IMG/VR virus record: IMGVR_UViG_3300020172_005639
Coordinates: 56,523-120,522 of that record
From: a virus
Length of the DNA: 64,000 nt
Strand: one strand, 5' to 3'
Positions within the stretch are counted from its first letter, which is position 1. Every line of letters starts with the position of its first letter. The translations under genes and the position numbers were made by a program. Of the stretch, positions 8,109-16,705 are shown one piece after another. The notes beneath the pieces were generated by a model. The model had not been told where the DNA came from and searched no databases. It was given only the letters and a program-made list of their open reading frames with translations.

Positions 8109-8540
8109 ATGTCGCGATCCAAAGCATTCGAAATCATTCTTCTAGGTTTGTGGCTTCTCATAGTCGCCACCCTGGTATTCAGGTACTTCAAACCTAGGCA
8201 AGAGATTTATGTGCCTAAGGATATAGCGGAGAAGGAGTCGCAGCCGCTTCCTACAAGTAAGAGCCTACCGATTAAGCGGATTGTCCAGGTCGATAGCGAC
8301 ACCTTTGATATCACCTTGCGCAAGGGCGACCGCAGGCTGATACTTGATCTTCCAAATACTGTTGCAGCCGAAGCTAAGTCCAAAACCACCCAGCTCCTGA
8401 ACAACATCGTTAACCCTAGGTGCATACTGCAAAGCAGAAGGGACGACGGGAGTTGGGTAGGGACACTAATTTATTCGCTGGATGGCAAAGACCAGGACAT
8501 CATGGATTGGCTTAAAAATGGCAAATTTGTTTATGAGTGA
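8109..8540 (+). CDS. Membrane-anchored protein with SNase-like pattern
   Basis: 143 aa. One N-terminal membrane helix spans about residues 8-25 (IILLGLWLLIVATLVF). The rest (VDSDTFDITLRKGDRRLIL, then LLNNIVNPRCILQSRRDDG, then a final LxxGKFVYE) follows the strand order of staphylococcal-nuclease-like domains, but the catalytic Arg/Glu set is not clearly present. It is probably a membrane-tethered non-catalytic OB fold. A GGGGG ribosome site precedes the ATG. Confidence 0.65.
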   Translation: MSRSKAFEIILLGLWLLIVATLVFRYFKPRQEIYVPKDIAEKESQPLPTSKSLPIKRIVQVDSDTFDITLRKGDRRLILDLPNTVAAEAKSKTTQLLNNIVNPRCILQSRRDDGSWVGTLIYSLDGKDQDIMDWLKNGKFVYE

Positions 8541-8552
8541 CTCCAGTATGAC

Positions 8553-8744
8553 ATGGAGCAGAAATTCATAATCCGTTGCCTCAAATGCAGATGGGCCAAG
8601 CTCACGACGGGCATTAGTTCAGATCTCGCCGATCTTACGGAAATCCCTTCAAACTGCAGCAATTGCGGCAAGCCGAGAGAGTTTCGCTGCCCAAGGTGCG
8701 GTCGCGTCGCCAAAATGACACGGATCAAGGTGCCACCCTCATGA
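8553..8744 (+). CDS. Small zinc-ribbon protein
   Basis: 63 aa with three CxxC pairs (CLKC at 9-12, CSNC near 35-38, CPRC near 47-50), a typical zinc-ribbon layout. Its stop overlaps the next start as ATGA. The ribosome site is weak, so it may rely on coupling to the upstream gene. It could bind nucleic acid or be a small adaptor; no catalytic residues are seen. Confidence 0.75.
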   Translation: MEQKFIIRCLKCRWAKLTTGISSDLADLTEIPSNCSNCGKPREFRCPRCGRVAKMTRIKVPPS

Positions 8745-9913
8745 AATTCTTTTCCCACTGCAAGCGCAGCATGGGCAATGGTCTTCTTATGGTCAAGGAG
8801 AAACTCTTTGAGACCGTGAGGTTTACCGTTTTCAAGTTCAACAACCGTCCGATCCCGAAGGACAAGAGAAGGATTCTGATCATCGGTTGCTTCAGCGAGT
8901 TCGGGTGTGAGTCCATCGGTCTCCACTATTGCATACCCAAGCTCATATCGCACAATCCAGCAGCCTATGTGGTCGCTGTCGGTTGGTATGGCAGGGAATA
9001 CCTTTACAGGCACCTTGTAGACGAGTACTGGGAGATCGAGGAGTCCGCCATGTTTCTGCGCGAGTACTCGAATGCGTTTGCCAGCACATCAAAGAACATA
9101 AAGAGGATTGAGCGCGCCCTTGAGCAGCATGGAGTAGTGTTTAAGACAGACAGAATGGGCCAGATGTGCGTCGGGAATAAGTGTAATGTCTGCAAGACTT
9201 TCTGGGGAGGCGAAGATCCCAACGAGCGGTGCCCGAAATGCTATGGAGCCAACATAGAGAGGAGCCTTCTCGCAGATGTCGGTTACTACAAGACGCAAGC
9301 GGTCCCGATACCTCGCCCTTCTCCATCGATTGTAGAGAGAGCCAAGTCCATGCTGGGCAGAAACCCAGTGGGCATTTTTGCGCGTGGCCGTGCTGCATAT
9401 GGGCGCAACCTGCCCTCCTCTTTCTACGAGCGCCTGATCTCACTTCTGGAAAGCATGGGTTACAATCCGATATGGCTGGGCGAGAAGCAGAGCGTTTTGC
9501 CGTGCCCATGCCCCCGCATAACAGACTTCAGCAGAATGCCCGAGTCGCGTGAACTTGAGCTCACTCTGGGGATCATATCGCAACTGAAGTTCACCATCCA
9601 GTTCTGGACTGCATCAACTAGGTTCGCCTCAATGATGGGAACGCCATGGATTCTTTTTGAGACCCCCGACCAGATCGTGGGTAACGGGCAGGAGGGCAAG
9701 AGGATAGCTCTCACTACTGACTTGGACAAGAAGAAGCTTGTGCTGTCGCAGTTCATGAGCGCACTAGAAGACCAAGACGGGACTCTCTCTCTCGTTCGCA
9801 GAGCGGTGGAGGAGCTAGTTGACGGCAACTGGAAGGATGTCCTAGGCCAAGTTGATAATCCCTCCGGGGTCGATGACATGCTCAAGAAGCAAGAAAAGTG
9901 GAGGGTGGCGTGA
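8741..9913 (+). CDS. GT-B-like glycosyltransferase with embedded zinc-ribbon
   Basis: 390 aa. The ATG at 8741 overlaps the upstream stop. The N-terminal Rossmann-like half (RILIIGCFSEFGCESIGLH) carries an inserted four-Cys segment (CNVC and CPKC, about residues 145-170). The C-terminal half (GIFARGRAAYGRNLP, then LESMGYNPIWLGE, then ASTRFASMMGTPWILFETP) resembles the donor half of heptosyltransferase-like GT-B enzymes. It probably transfers a sugar to a surface or virion glycan. The next gene, of similar length and plan, overlaps it by 4 nt, so the two likely act as a pair. Substrates are unknown. Confidence 0.7.
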   Translation: MKFFSHCKRSMGNGLLMVKEKLFETVRFTVFKFNNRPIPKDKRRILIIGCFSEFGCESIGLHYCIPKLISHNPAAYVVAVGWYGREYLYRHLVDEYWEIEESAMFLREYSNAFASTSKNIKRIERALEQHGVVFKTDRMGQMCVGNKCNVCKTFWGGEDPNERCPKCYGANIERSLLADVGYYKTQAVPIPRPSPSIVERAKSMLGRNPVGIFARGRAAYGRNLPSSFYERLISLLESMGYNPIWLGEKQSVLPCPCPRITDFSRMPESRELELTLGIISQLKFTIQFWTASTRFASMMGTPWILFETPDQIVGNGQEGKRIALTTDLDKKKLVLSQFMSALEDQDGTLSLVRRAVEELVDGNWKDVLGQVDNPSGVDDMLKKQEKWRVA

Positions 9914-11055
9914 TCTCCGTACCTGATTTCCTGAAAAGGGCCGCAGACAGGAACGGCTTCGTGCGGGAGCGCTTCTCCGATGCAAACGCGCCGACTGACT
10001 TCACAAGCATCTGCATCATGCCTTTCTTCGGGGACTCCAGAGGCAGCGCCATACTATCAAGTCTACTTCTCAACAGGTACAGGTCGGAGGTCAGAGGTTC
10101 CAAGTATTTCATTCTGGCCTCTTGGCCTGGGATGCAGGGGCTTTTCCCCTACGTCGACGAATACTGGGCTTTCAATGATCAGGCAGTCATCAAGCGCTTC
10201 TACGAGGGGGCGGATGAGCTCCGAAACACCTCCGACCTAACCCCCACCTTCTTGAGAAACCTAAATGAGTTCTTCAGGGAGGTCATTGACGCCAAGGATC
10301 TCCAGAAGTATTACAGGAACGGGCTGACTAATGCGTTCTTCGAGAGGTTTACCGACACAAAGAGGTTCCTTCCATTCATCCCCAGCCTCTCGATACTGGG
10401 CAAGGAGTTCAACCGTGACTTCATGACGAAGTCTGGCTACAAGGTCTTCATCCACCCATCGATATTCTGCAAGTTCTGGCAGTACGGGACGAGCAATAAC
10501 CTGAGGACGAAGAGGGAGTTCTGGGTTGAACTCTGCAAGCACCTGCACTCCGAGGGAATGACGCCAGTGGTCTGGCAGAATTTCAACGCTTGGGACATCG
10601 CTGAGGATGTGAAAGAGTATGCAGTCGTTTATCGCGACAACGACATGATTAGGGCGCTCTGCTTAATGAGGTCGTGCTCAGTCGTTTTGGACTGCTTCAA
10701 CGGCCTCGGTAGATTTGGGCTTATCGCTCGCACTCCGATTCTGGCGTTGGACGAGGGCTCCAGGTATACCTACACCAGAGAGCGGGAGATAGACGATTTG
10801 CTCGGAGGCAAGAGCACTCCTCGACAATATATTTTCACTTTTTGCACTATTTTAACAGACGGCAGCCCTGAGTTCTGGAAGAGCGACATCTTCAGGAACA
10901 TATCGGGAAAGCTGGATTACATGTTGCCAGCCATAGACAGGGATTTGTTGGCTTCAACTTCAGAGTCACAGGAGTTAGTGCCATACGCTGACGCCGTGCA
11001 CCTTAAGAAGCGAAAACGGCTCGGCACAAGGTTCATCAAGATCGAACACGATTGA
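9910..11055 (+). CDS. GT-B-like glycosyltransferase-related protein
   Basis: 381 aa. I chose the GTG at 9910, which overlaps the upstream stop (GTGA) and has GGAGGG just before it; an in-frame GTG at 9898 is the alternative. The fold plan matches the previous protein: a first half with SICIMPFFGDSRGSAILSS and a second half with FWVELCKHLHSEGMTPVVW and a CSVVLDCFNGLGRFGLIARTPI segment where donor sites lie in heptosyltransferase-like enzymes. No DxD motif is expected for GT-B. Function is inferred from plan and pairing only. Confidence 0.6.
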   Translation: MISVPDFLKRAADRNGFVRERFSDANAPTDFTSICIMPFFGDSRGSAILSSLLLNRYRSEVRGSKYFILASWPGMQGLFPYVDEYWAFNDQAVIKRFYEGADELRNTSDLTPTFLRNLNEFFREVIDAKDLQKYYRNGLTNAFFERFTDTKRFLPFIPSLSILGKEFNRDFMTKSGYKVFIHPSIFCKFWQYGTSNNLRTKREFWVELCKHLHSEGMTPVVWQNFNAWDIAEDVKEYAVVYRDNDMIRALCLMRSCSVVLDCFNGLGRFGLIARTPILALDEGSRYTYTREREIDDLLGGKSTPRQYIFTFCTILTDGSPEFWKSDIFRNISGKLDYMLPAIDRDLLASTSESQELVPYADAVHLKKRKRLGTRFIKIEHD

Positions 11056-11064
11056 GGATTTAAA

Positions 11065-11340
11065 ATGGCATGCAGAGTTGAGGTGAGGGATCTCCCTTCC
11101 AATCCCACATGGTACGAGCGTGAGATTGCTTTCAAGAAAATGTTCGCAGCCTTTAACAAAAAGGTCGCCGAAGCAGGCATCAGGCAGGCGCTGAAGGAGC
11201 GGGAGTATTACGAGAGCCCCGGACAATCAAGGAGGCGCAAGCGGCGCGAGTCCGAGAACCAGCGACTGAAAGAAAAGCTGCGCGAGAACTTCCCCCAGAA
11301 GAGGAAGCCCAAGAAGAACGACAAGAAGAAGGACAAGTAG
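11065..11340 (+). CDS. rpsU: Ribosomal protein bS21 homologue
   Basis: 91 aa. The core matches bS21: a short N-terminal strand (CRVEVRDL), helix 1 (AFKKMFAAFNKKVAEAGI), then KEREYYESPGQSRRRKRRE and a basic tail. bS21 sits on the 30S subunit near the anti-Shine-Dalgarno end of 16S rRNA and is known in several phages. A phage copy could replace the host protein and shift mRNA choice. The extra Lys-rich tail (KKNDKKKDK) makes it longer than most cellular versions (about 70 aa). It is followed closely by a DNA-binding protein and peptide deformylase. Confidence 0.85.
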   Translation: MACRVEVRDLPSNPTWYEREIAFKKMFAAFNKKVAEAGIRQALKEREYYESPGQSRRRKRRESENQRLKEKLRENFPQKRKPKKNDKKKDK

Positions 11341-11341
11341 G

Positions 11342-11605
11342 ATGAGCAAGAAGGGGACAATCATGAGCCTGCACGTCGACCCCGAGACGCAGGAGAAGAT
11401 GAAGGCCCACGCAAAGAAGCGGAACGTTAGTGTTTCCAAGTTCATTCGCGACCTCGTCGATAAAACCTTGGCCGACCCGAGCGAGGACGTGGATACAGTA
11501 ATCTTTCGCGTGCCCAACTCTGCCAAGAGGGATGTGCACACGCTCACTTCTTGGTTCCAACAGCGCATAGACGCCGTCGTGAGGGCCGTTGTAGGTGAAC
11601 ATTAA
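11342..11605 (+). CDS. Ribbon-helix-helix DNA-binding protein
   Basis: 87 aa, starting 1 nt after the bS21 stop. Residues about 7-40 (GTIMSLHVDPETQEKMKAHA followed by KKRNVSVSKFIRDLV) match the strand-helix-helix of MetJ/Arc or CopG-type regulators. Such proteins dimerise and bind short palindromes. Its 3' end overlaps the deformylase start by 11 nt. It may regulate phage or host promoters; palindromes at 12934 and 56963 are possible but untested targets. Confidence 0.8.
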   Translation: MSKKGTIMSLHVDPETQEKMKAHAKKRNVSVSKFIRDLVDKTLADPSEDVDTVIFRVPNSAKRDVHTLTSWFQQRIDAVVRAVVGEH

Positions 11606-12107
11606 GTCGGTTGAACTTGAGCTGGTCGCAGAGAGCGCAATACCGGACGCCCAGCCGGCCTCCGGCATCAGCCTAGCAGCACTTTTCGTTGCTGCCCTGA
11701 AAATGGAGCACCTCTGCACCAAGGAGTCAGGCATAGGGTTGAGTGCAGTTCAGGTCGGCATGCCCTGGGAAATATTCGTGGTGCGTCGAGGTTGCGGCAC
11801 GTCATCTGAACATTATGAGTATTACGTGGATTGCAGGTACTTCAGCCAGAGTCATGAAACAATCAAGTCCATAGAGGGATGCCTTTCGCTCAAAAGGGAC
11901 GGCAAGCCCCGAAGGTTTGAGGTTGAGAGGTACAAGCAAGTCAGCATCATAGGTAAAAGGCTGCTGATGGGTCCTGAAGGCTTACCGATATTGGAGGATG
12001 TGGATTTCAAGGAGGAGGGCCTGTACGGCATCGTCTTCCAGCACGAAATTGACCACAGCATGGGAATCCTCATCTCACAGATAGGCACAGAGTTAGAGGT
12101 CGCTTGA
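11595..12107 (+). CDS. def: Peptide deformylase
   Basis: 170 aa, GTG start. All three motifs are present: GIGLSAVQ (residues 46-53), EGCLS (94-98) and HEIDH (150-154), giving the Cys and two His metal ligands and the catalytic Glu. It removes the formyl group from the N-terminal methionine of new proteins. Phage deformylases are known from marine phages. It overlaps the ribbon-helix-helix gene and shares an operon with bS21, pointing to early control of translation and protein maturation. A 20-residue N-terminal extension precedes the usual first helix. Confidence 0.93.
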   Translation: MNIKSVELELVAESAIPDAQPASGISLAALFVAALKMEHLCTKESGIGLSAVQVGMPWEIFVVRRGCGTSSEHYEYYVDCRYFSQSHETIKSIEGCLSLKRDGKPRRFEVERYKQVSIIGKRLLMGPEGLPILEDVDFKEEGLYGIVFQHEIDHSMGILISQIGTELEVA

Positions 12108-12108
12108 A

Positions 12109-12381
12109 ATGTTGAGTCTTAAGCAGTTGGATGACATTTGCATGGTCGATAACAATAGTTCTGAAAGGTGCAGATATCTGACGACGGACGAGAACGAGTT
12201 CGGCAAGTTCTACTGCATGAAGCTTTCCTCGCGACGGCAACAGATCGATCAGGAAGTCGAGGAATATCTTGTGGAGATGCGCAGGCTGGGTAGGGATCCT
12301 AACCACAATCTTCCGCTAGGCGACAACTGCCAAGGCTACCCGCTCTTCAGGAATATTGAGCAGGGATACGACAAGCACTAG
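12109..12381 (+). CDS. Hypothetical small protein
   Basis: 90 aa, starting 1 nt after the deformylase stop, so probably in the same operon. Not recognised. It has an acidic N-terminus with Cys 11 and 21, a helical charged middle (RRQQIDQEVEEYLVEMRRLG) and a polar end with one more Cys. Its 3' end meets the minus-strand lipoprotein gene tail to tail with a 4-nt overlap. Confidence 0.75.
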   Translation: MLSLKQLDDICMVDNNSSERCRYLTTDENEFGKFYCMKLSSRRQQIDQEVEEYLVEMRRLGRDPNHNLPLGDNCQGYPLFRNIEQGYDKH

Positions 12382-12878
12382 ATAAGGCGCCGCTTGATCA
12401 TCAGATAAACTTCTCTTGCCCTTTTGTCGTCTACGGCCGCCTTCAGAATCGATTCGTTGAGAATAGGGCTGTTGAACCTCGCTATCTCCCTGGCCATCAT
12501 TTCGGTTGCTCTCTCGCTCTTGATTGCCCTGTCGCGATAGTACCAGAGGAACATGCCTAGGACGATGATTGAGAAGATGAAGATCAGAGCACCATCCCCC
12601 TGTATTATCTGAATGCCCGTGTTCTCGTTCCTTGAAACTGCTGCATTCAGGTTCAAAAGTCCCGACTGTATCTCCTTCAGCTTGCTGTTCTGGTAGCTCA
12701 TTTCTTGCCTGATCTTGCCCAGCTCTGCCATGACGCCGTTTTGGTTGCTTTTGATGTCCTCAATTTTACCGTTGTTGTCGATCTTGGGTTGATTCCTAGG
12801 ATTGAAGTTGGCGCACCCGCTACAGATCGCTGAAATCACAAGAACGACCAATGTAGCTGTCTTAATTTTCCTGTTCAT
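12378..12878 (-). CDS. Lipoprotein with coiled coil and C-terminal membrane helix, spanin-like
   Basis: 166 aa. I chose the ATG at 12878, which begins a clean lipoprotein signal (MNRKIKTATLVVLVISAI) with a lipobox-like CSGC at 19-22; the in-frame ATG at 12914 would add 12 polar residues. Residues 25-90 are a periplasmic coiled-coil candidate, 96-114 a membrane helix (GALIFIFSIIVLGMFLWYY), and about 50 cytoplasmic residues follow. An outer-membrane lipid anchor plus an inner-membrane helix in one chain is the plan of unimolecular spanins, which fuse the two membranes at lysis, but classic ones lack the long tail. No holin or endolysin is seen beside it. A minus-strand TAAATA element lies upstream. 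Confidence 0.7.
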   Translation of the reverse strand: MNRKIKTATLVVLVISAICSGCANFNPRNQPKIDNNGKIEDIKSNQNGVMAELGKIRQEMSYQNSKLKEIQSGLLNLNAAVSRNENTGIQIIQGDGALIFIFSIIVLGMFLWYYRDRAIKSERATEMMAREIARFNSPILNESILKAAVDDKRAREVYLMIKRRLI

Positions 12879-12932
12879 ATTTTCCTCTTGCGCTGTGTCT
12901 TGTCTGACATACAATTATTTTTCCCATTTATG

Positions 12933-12940
12933 TATTTACG
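12933..12940 (-). promoter_or_regulatory. Minus-strand late-type element CGTAAATA
   Basis: Reads CGTAAATA on the minus strand, about 55 nt upstream of the lipoprotein start. It overlaps the palindrome at 12934-12952. A late promoter would suit a lysis gene. Only six or seven positions match the T4 octamer. Confidence 0.35.
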
Positions 12941-12952
12941 TCGGTCGTAAAT
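12934..12952. promoter_or_regulatory. Palindrome ATTTACG-n5-CGTAAAT
   Basis: A perfect 7-bp inverted repeat with a 5-bp centre in the intergenic space between divergent genes. It lies between the candidate -35 and -10 boxes of the plus-strand promoter below, so it could be an operator. Confidence 0.5.
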
Positions 12953-12962
12953 GAGGTATAGT
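12935..12962 (+). promoter_or_regulatory. Possible sigma-70-type promoter for 13021 gene
   Basis: TTTACG (12935-12940), a 16-nt spacer, then TATAGT (12957-12962). The match to TTGACA/TATAAT is fair. It would give a leader of about 50 nt before the GTG at 13021. Confidence 0.4.
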
Positions 12963-13020
12963 CATTCGATTTCAAGGAATCGCGTTTGCAAAGGGCGCGT
13001 CAAGCACAAGGAGGTGTCAA

Positions 13021-13437
13021 GTGGCTCTGCACATCAATCATTTTCTGGACGAAGAAATCGACTCACATTCACTCTTTACTGAAGAAGAGAGGAATGCTGC
13101 CGAGCAGACGAGGCAGGTGGAGGTTGCAAAAGTCCACATGCTGCGCTTCTTCGCCGACAAGCGTCTCCACACGGGCGGTCAGGTCAGCAAGGCTTTCCTC
13201 TTTAAGGACCGTCGGCTGTCGATGGTTATGAGATTCTCCATAGCGGAGGGCGTCGATCGCGCCTACATTGCGCTGGAGGAGTTGAGCGGAAACGTCATGG
13301 GTGGCCTTCCAGGCGACACGCAACTTGTTCTTGACACTCTCAATCTGCTCAGTCAATCGGGAGTGCCCCAGAAATATGCGGGCGGCATGCTATGCGTATA
13401 TCTTGAGCTCATAGAGGGATACTTTTTTGCACCGTGA
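13021..13437 (+). CDS. Hypothetical protein
   Basis: 138 aa, GTG start with a near-perfect AAGGAGGT ribosome site. Not recognised. The N-terminus is acidic and helical (FLDEEIDSHSLFTEEERNAA), the middle (KAFLFKDRRLSMVMRFSIAE) looks like beta strands, and the C-terminal 50 residues are hydrophobic helix (ALEELSGNVMGGLPGDTQLV). First gene of a short operon with 13439 and rmlB. Confidence 0.8.
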   Translation: MALHINHFLDEEIDSHSLFTEEERNAAEQTRQVEVAKVHMLRFFADKRLHTGGQVSKAFLFKDRRLSMVMRFSIAEGVDRAYIALEELSGNVMGGLPGDTQLVLDTLNLLSQSGVPQKYAGGMLCVYLELIEGYFFAP

Positions 13438-13438
13438 T

Positions 13439-13725
13439 ATGGCTTGGGTCGGGAGGCTTTACGAAACTTCCGAAATTCCCAAAGATAAGCGATACTTGCT
13501 TAAATACTTCAGCAATCCTCTACAAGAGGCCGTCCTGCGGTATCAGCTTGTCTTTGGGGACACCAAGAACTTTGTTGACCACACTGGCATAGTGGTGCAA
13601 GAGCGATGGCTAAAGACTTTGAGGGAGCGCATGGAGGAGTTGGAGGAAGCGAAAAAGACTGCTAGGGCTTTGCTGGACTTCACGAAACTTGCAGAGATAG
13701 AGTCGGGAGACTACAAGGCGGAAAA

Positions 13726-13729
<4 letters not shown>
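13439..13729 (+). CDS. Hypothetical helical protein
   Basis: 96 aa. The ATG at 13439 lies 1 nt after the upstream stop; a TTG at 13427 is the other in-frame start. The first half is aromatic and basic (MAWVGRLYETSEIPKDKRYL), the second a charged helix (RWLKTLRERMEELEEAKKTA) likely to form a coiled coil. Its stop overlaps the rmlB start as ATGA. Unknown function. Confidence 0.75.
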
Positions 13730-14694
<965 letters not shown>

Positions 14695-14726
14695 GCGAAA
14701 TCTGCGTATCCGTAATACATACATTT

Positions 14727-14948
14727 ATGTCACTCATATCCTATTCAGAATGGAAGGCCAAGTACTCCGAATCCAGTCCGATGACCCGGATTAGGGCCGG
14801 CCTGCCAAACCAGTATCCGATGCCTGCCGATGTAATGTCGCGAAGCACTCCCTCGCCAGAGGTGATGAAGATGGCAATCGCTAAGTTCGGGAGTCTAGGT
14901 CGCAAAAAGAAGTCCTCAAAGAAAAGCTTTAAAAAGAAAAAGAGGTAG
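14727..14948 (+). CDS. Small basic protein with Lys-rich tail
   Basis: 73 aa, ATG at 14727; there is no visible ribosome site, and upstream in-frame codons would overlap rmlB. The N-terminus (MSLISYSEWKAKYS) recalls the short amphipathic leaders seen on several proteins here; the end (GRKKKSSKKSFKKKKR) is almost pure Lys/Ser. It could bind DNA or be packaged in the capsid. It precedes another Lys-rich protein by 1 nt. Confidence 0.65.
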   Translation: MSLISYSEWKAKYSESSPMTRIRAGLPNQYPMPADVMSRSTPSPEVMKMAIAKFGSLGRKKKSSKKSFKKKKR

Positions 14949-14949
14949 C

Positions 14950-15420
14950 ATGGACTTTTTCTCGCTCCATGACCTACTTGAGGCGAAGAAGTCCCGAACA
15001 TCACCCGTGGCCCGTGGCGACATGGACCGATGGCTGAAGTCCGTGGAGGATCTTGCCCGTGATCTTGAGCAATTCAAGAAGGTGAAGAAGGAAACCGACA
15101 AGAAGGTTAAGGAGCTGAAGCGCAAGCATAAGGAGGCCAAGGAGAGGACCGAGAGGCTTGCGAGGGAAAAGGAGGCTGCTCAAGCGAGAACGAAGGCCGA
15201 CTTGCTGAGAGCCAAGAGGGATAGGGATGCCAAGCGAGAGTCTGAGGTTGACGAAAAGGGCAAGCGCAAGGAAAAGACTGATGCTCAGAAGGCCCAAAAG
15301 AAGACCCGGCCCGATAAGAACCAAAACATCACCAAGTCGCGCCGTATAATTGGAAAGAAGGGGCAGCGCCGTGACGGAAGACAACAGACAGCTCGTACCC
15401 GTAGACCAGCAGAGGAATAA
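14950..15420 (+). CDS. Highly charged coiled-coil protein, scaffold or internal protein candidate
   Basis: 156 aa. It starts with MDFFSLHDLLEAKKS, then a long charged helix (about residues 25-105) of Lys, Glu, Arg and Ala with heptad spacing, and ends in a Lys/Arg/Gln-rich tail (KSRRIIGKKGQRRDGRQQ). No enzyme motif. Composition and short leader are like prohead core or internal capsid proteins of T4-like phages. The 3' part overlaps the next gene by 50 nt. Confidence 0.75.
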   Translation: MDFFSLHDLLEAKKSRTSPVARGDMDRWLKSVEDLARDLEQFKKVKKETDKKVKELKRKHKEAKERTERLAREKEAAQARTKADLLRAKRDRDAKRESEVDEKGKRKEKTDAQKAQKKTRPDKNQNITKSRRIIGKKGQRRDGRQQTARTRRPAEE

Positions 15421-15826
15421 CGCATTCCTCAGGCTTCTGCGCAAGGTTCACCGCAATATCTGCGTCGTGCCGACGAAGTCCTCAACCGTCGTCGTCCTCG
15501 TGGCGGTGAACCGAGATCCCAGCCAAAACATCATAAGAAAGCTAAGTTGCAGGCGTGGAATCCCTATCGGGGGCTACGTGTACGATGTGCAGGCTGACTC
15601 TTACTTTTATAATTGCGAGGACTTTCTGCATCTTGGGTCTGTGCCCGTTTCCTTCATGATCAGAATGCAAGAGGATTTTGAGTGGCAGGAATACGTGCCC
15701 ATGCCCGAGTCCGTGATCAAAACCTTTCTGACCAAGGGGCAGAAGAAGATGCTCTCTTCTTTTCGACGACGTTTCAAGTCGCCCGAACACACCATATCGC
15801 TAGTTCAACTTATAGACCCTAATTAA
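15371..15826 (+). CDS. Hypothetical protein
   Basis: 151 aa. I chose the GTG at 15371, which has an AAGGGG ribosome site; a TTG at 15350 is also in frame. It overlaps the charged coiled-coil gene by 50 nt in another frame. After a polar start, residues about 30-100 look beta-rich (STVVVLVAVNRDP, GIPIGGYVYDVQADSYFY), and the C-terminus is a basic helix. Not recognised. Confidence 0.7.
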   Translation: MTEDNRQLVPVDQQRNNAFLRLLRKVHRNICVVPTKSSTVVVLVAVNRDPSQNIIRKLSCRRGIPIGGYVYDVQADSYFYNCEDFLHLGSVPVSFMIRMQEDFEWQEYVPMPESVIKTFLTKGQKKMLSSFRRRFKSPEHTISLVQLIDPN

Positions 15827-15841
15827 ATTCCCTGCACGCCC

Positions 15842-15849
15842 CATAAATA
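15842..15849 (+). promoter_or_regulatory. Late-type promoter CATAAATA, 5 nt before ATG
   Basis: A 7/8 match to TATAAATA, exactly 5 nt before the ATG at 15855. If initiation falls where it does at T4 late promoters, the mRNA would start at the A of the ATG and be leaderless. No Shine-Dalgarno site is visible for this gene. Confidence 0.55.
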
Positions 15850-15854
15850 AACTC

Positions 15855-16673
15855 ATGGCATGTTATTCAGGTTCCGGCTACACTTCAGGCATAGGGTGCT
15901 CCACTCAGGCTGGTTGTCCCGATGAGTATGGTTGCATACCGGGCAAGTGTCCCGACTTTACAATCCGAAGGCACGACACCAAGCCTGCATTCAAGGTCAG
16001 GGTTGAGGACTGCGATGGCCCCCTTGACCTGACAGACCTTGTCCTTGAGGCCTCAATGTGGGCCAAGGGAAGGCTCAAGACTGCGATCGACACGGACGAC
16101 ACGGTGATTGGACTAGCCGATAATATCGGCTTTAATCAGATTATGGTTGGCGATGTGATTCTGATGGAGCAAACGCGCTCGCCTGAGAAGATGCTTGTTC
16201 TGGGCTTTGACGAGTCGAACAGGGTTTTCGAGGTGCAGAGGGGTTATCACGGCACACCAGTTCAATCATGGAGGAAGGGGTCTAGGCTGAAGATCATAAA
16301 GTTCACCAACGCCAGCGGCTCCACCGAGATGGTATATCACGATGAGCTTCAGTTGGACGGTAACATTACGCAGGATGTGCTTCTGGACAGTTACCTCGTC
16401 TATGACTTCTCTGCAAACGACACATGCTTGCCTGGTTGCTACCACATGGAATTCAAGCTCATAAAGATGCTCCTCTTGGAGGTATCGGCACAATCGGATA
16501 TCCCAAGCGGCCTTTTGCCGAGCAATATCATTCCCAGCTTTACTCCTTCGAGTTATACGCCATCCAACTTTGACTGTGGTATGGCTCCTGGTATAGAGTG
16601 GATTCGTCGTTTCCCGGTTGATGGCGAGGGATTCCTCATCAAAATCTGGGATTCTCCCACCATCGATGACTGA
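15855..16673 (+). CDS. Probable virion structural protein
   Basis: 272 aa. The first 35 residues are Gly/Cys-rich (CYSGSGYTSGIGCSTQAGC), then a beta-rich domain (FKVRVEDCDGPLDLTDL to about 200, with DSYLVYDFSANDTCLPGCYH) that resembles the N-terminal domains of phage baseplate or tail proteins of the BppU type. The end is Pro/Ser-rich. It has a late-type promoter and no ribosome site, so it may be translated from a leaderless mRNA. Role inferred from composition and promoter. Confidence 0.7.
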   Translation: MACYSGSGYTSGIGCSTQAGCPDEYGCIPGKCPDFTIRRHDTKPAFKVRVEDCDGPLDLTDLVLEASMWAKGRLKTAIDTDDTVIGLADNIGFNQIMVGDVILMEQTRSPEKMLVLGFDESNRVFEVQRGYHGTPVQSWRKGSRLKIIKFTNASGSTEMVYHDELQLDGNITQDVLLDSYLVYDFSANDTCLPGCYHMEFKLIKMLLLEVSAQSDIPSGLLPSNIIPSFTPSSYTPSNFDCGMAPGIEWIRRFPVDGEGFLIKIWDSPTIDD

Positions 16674-16705
16674 GTTTCTTGGCCACAGCAAGAGAGAGAG
16701 AGCAA

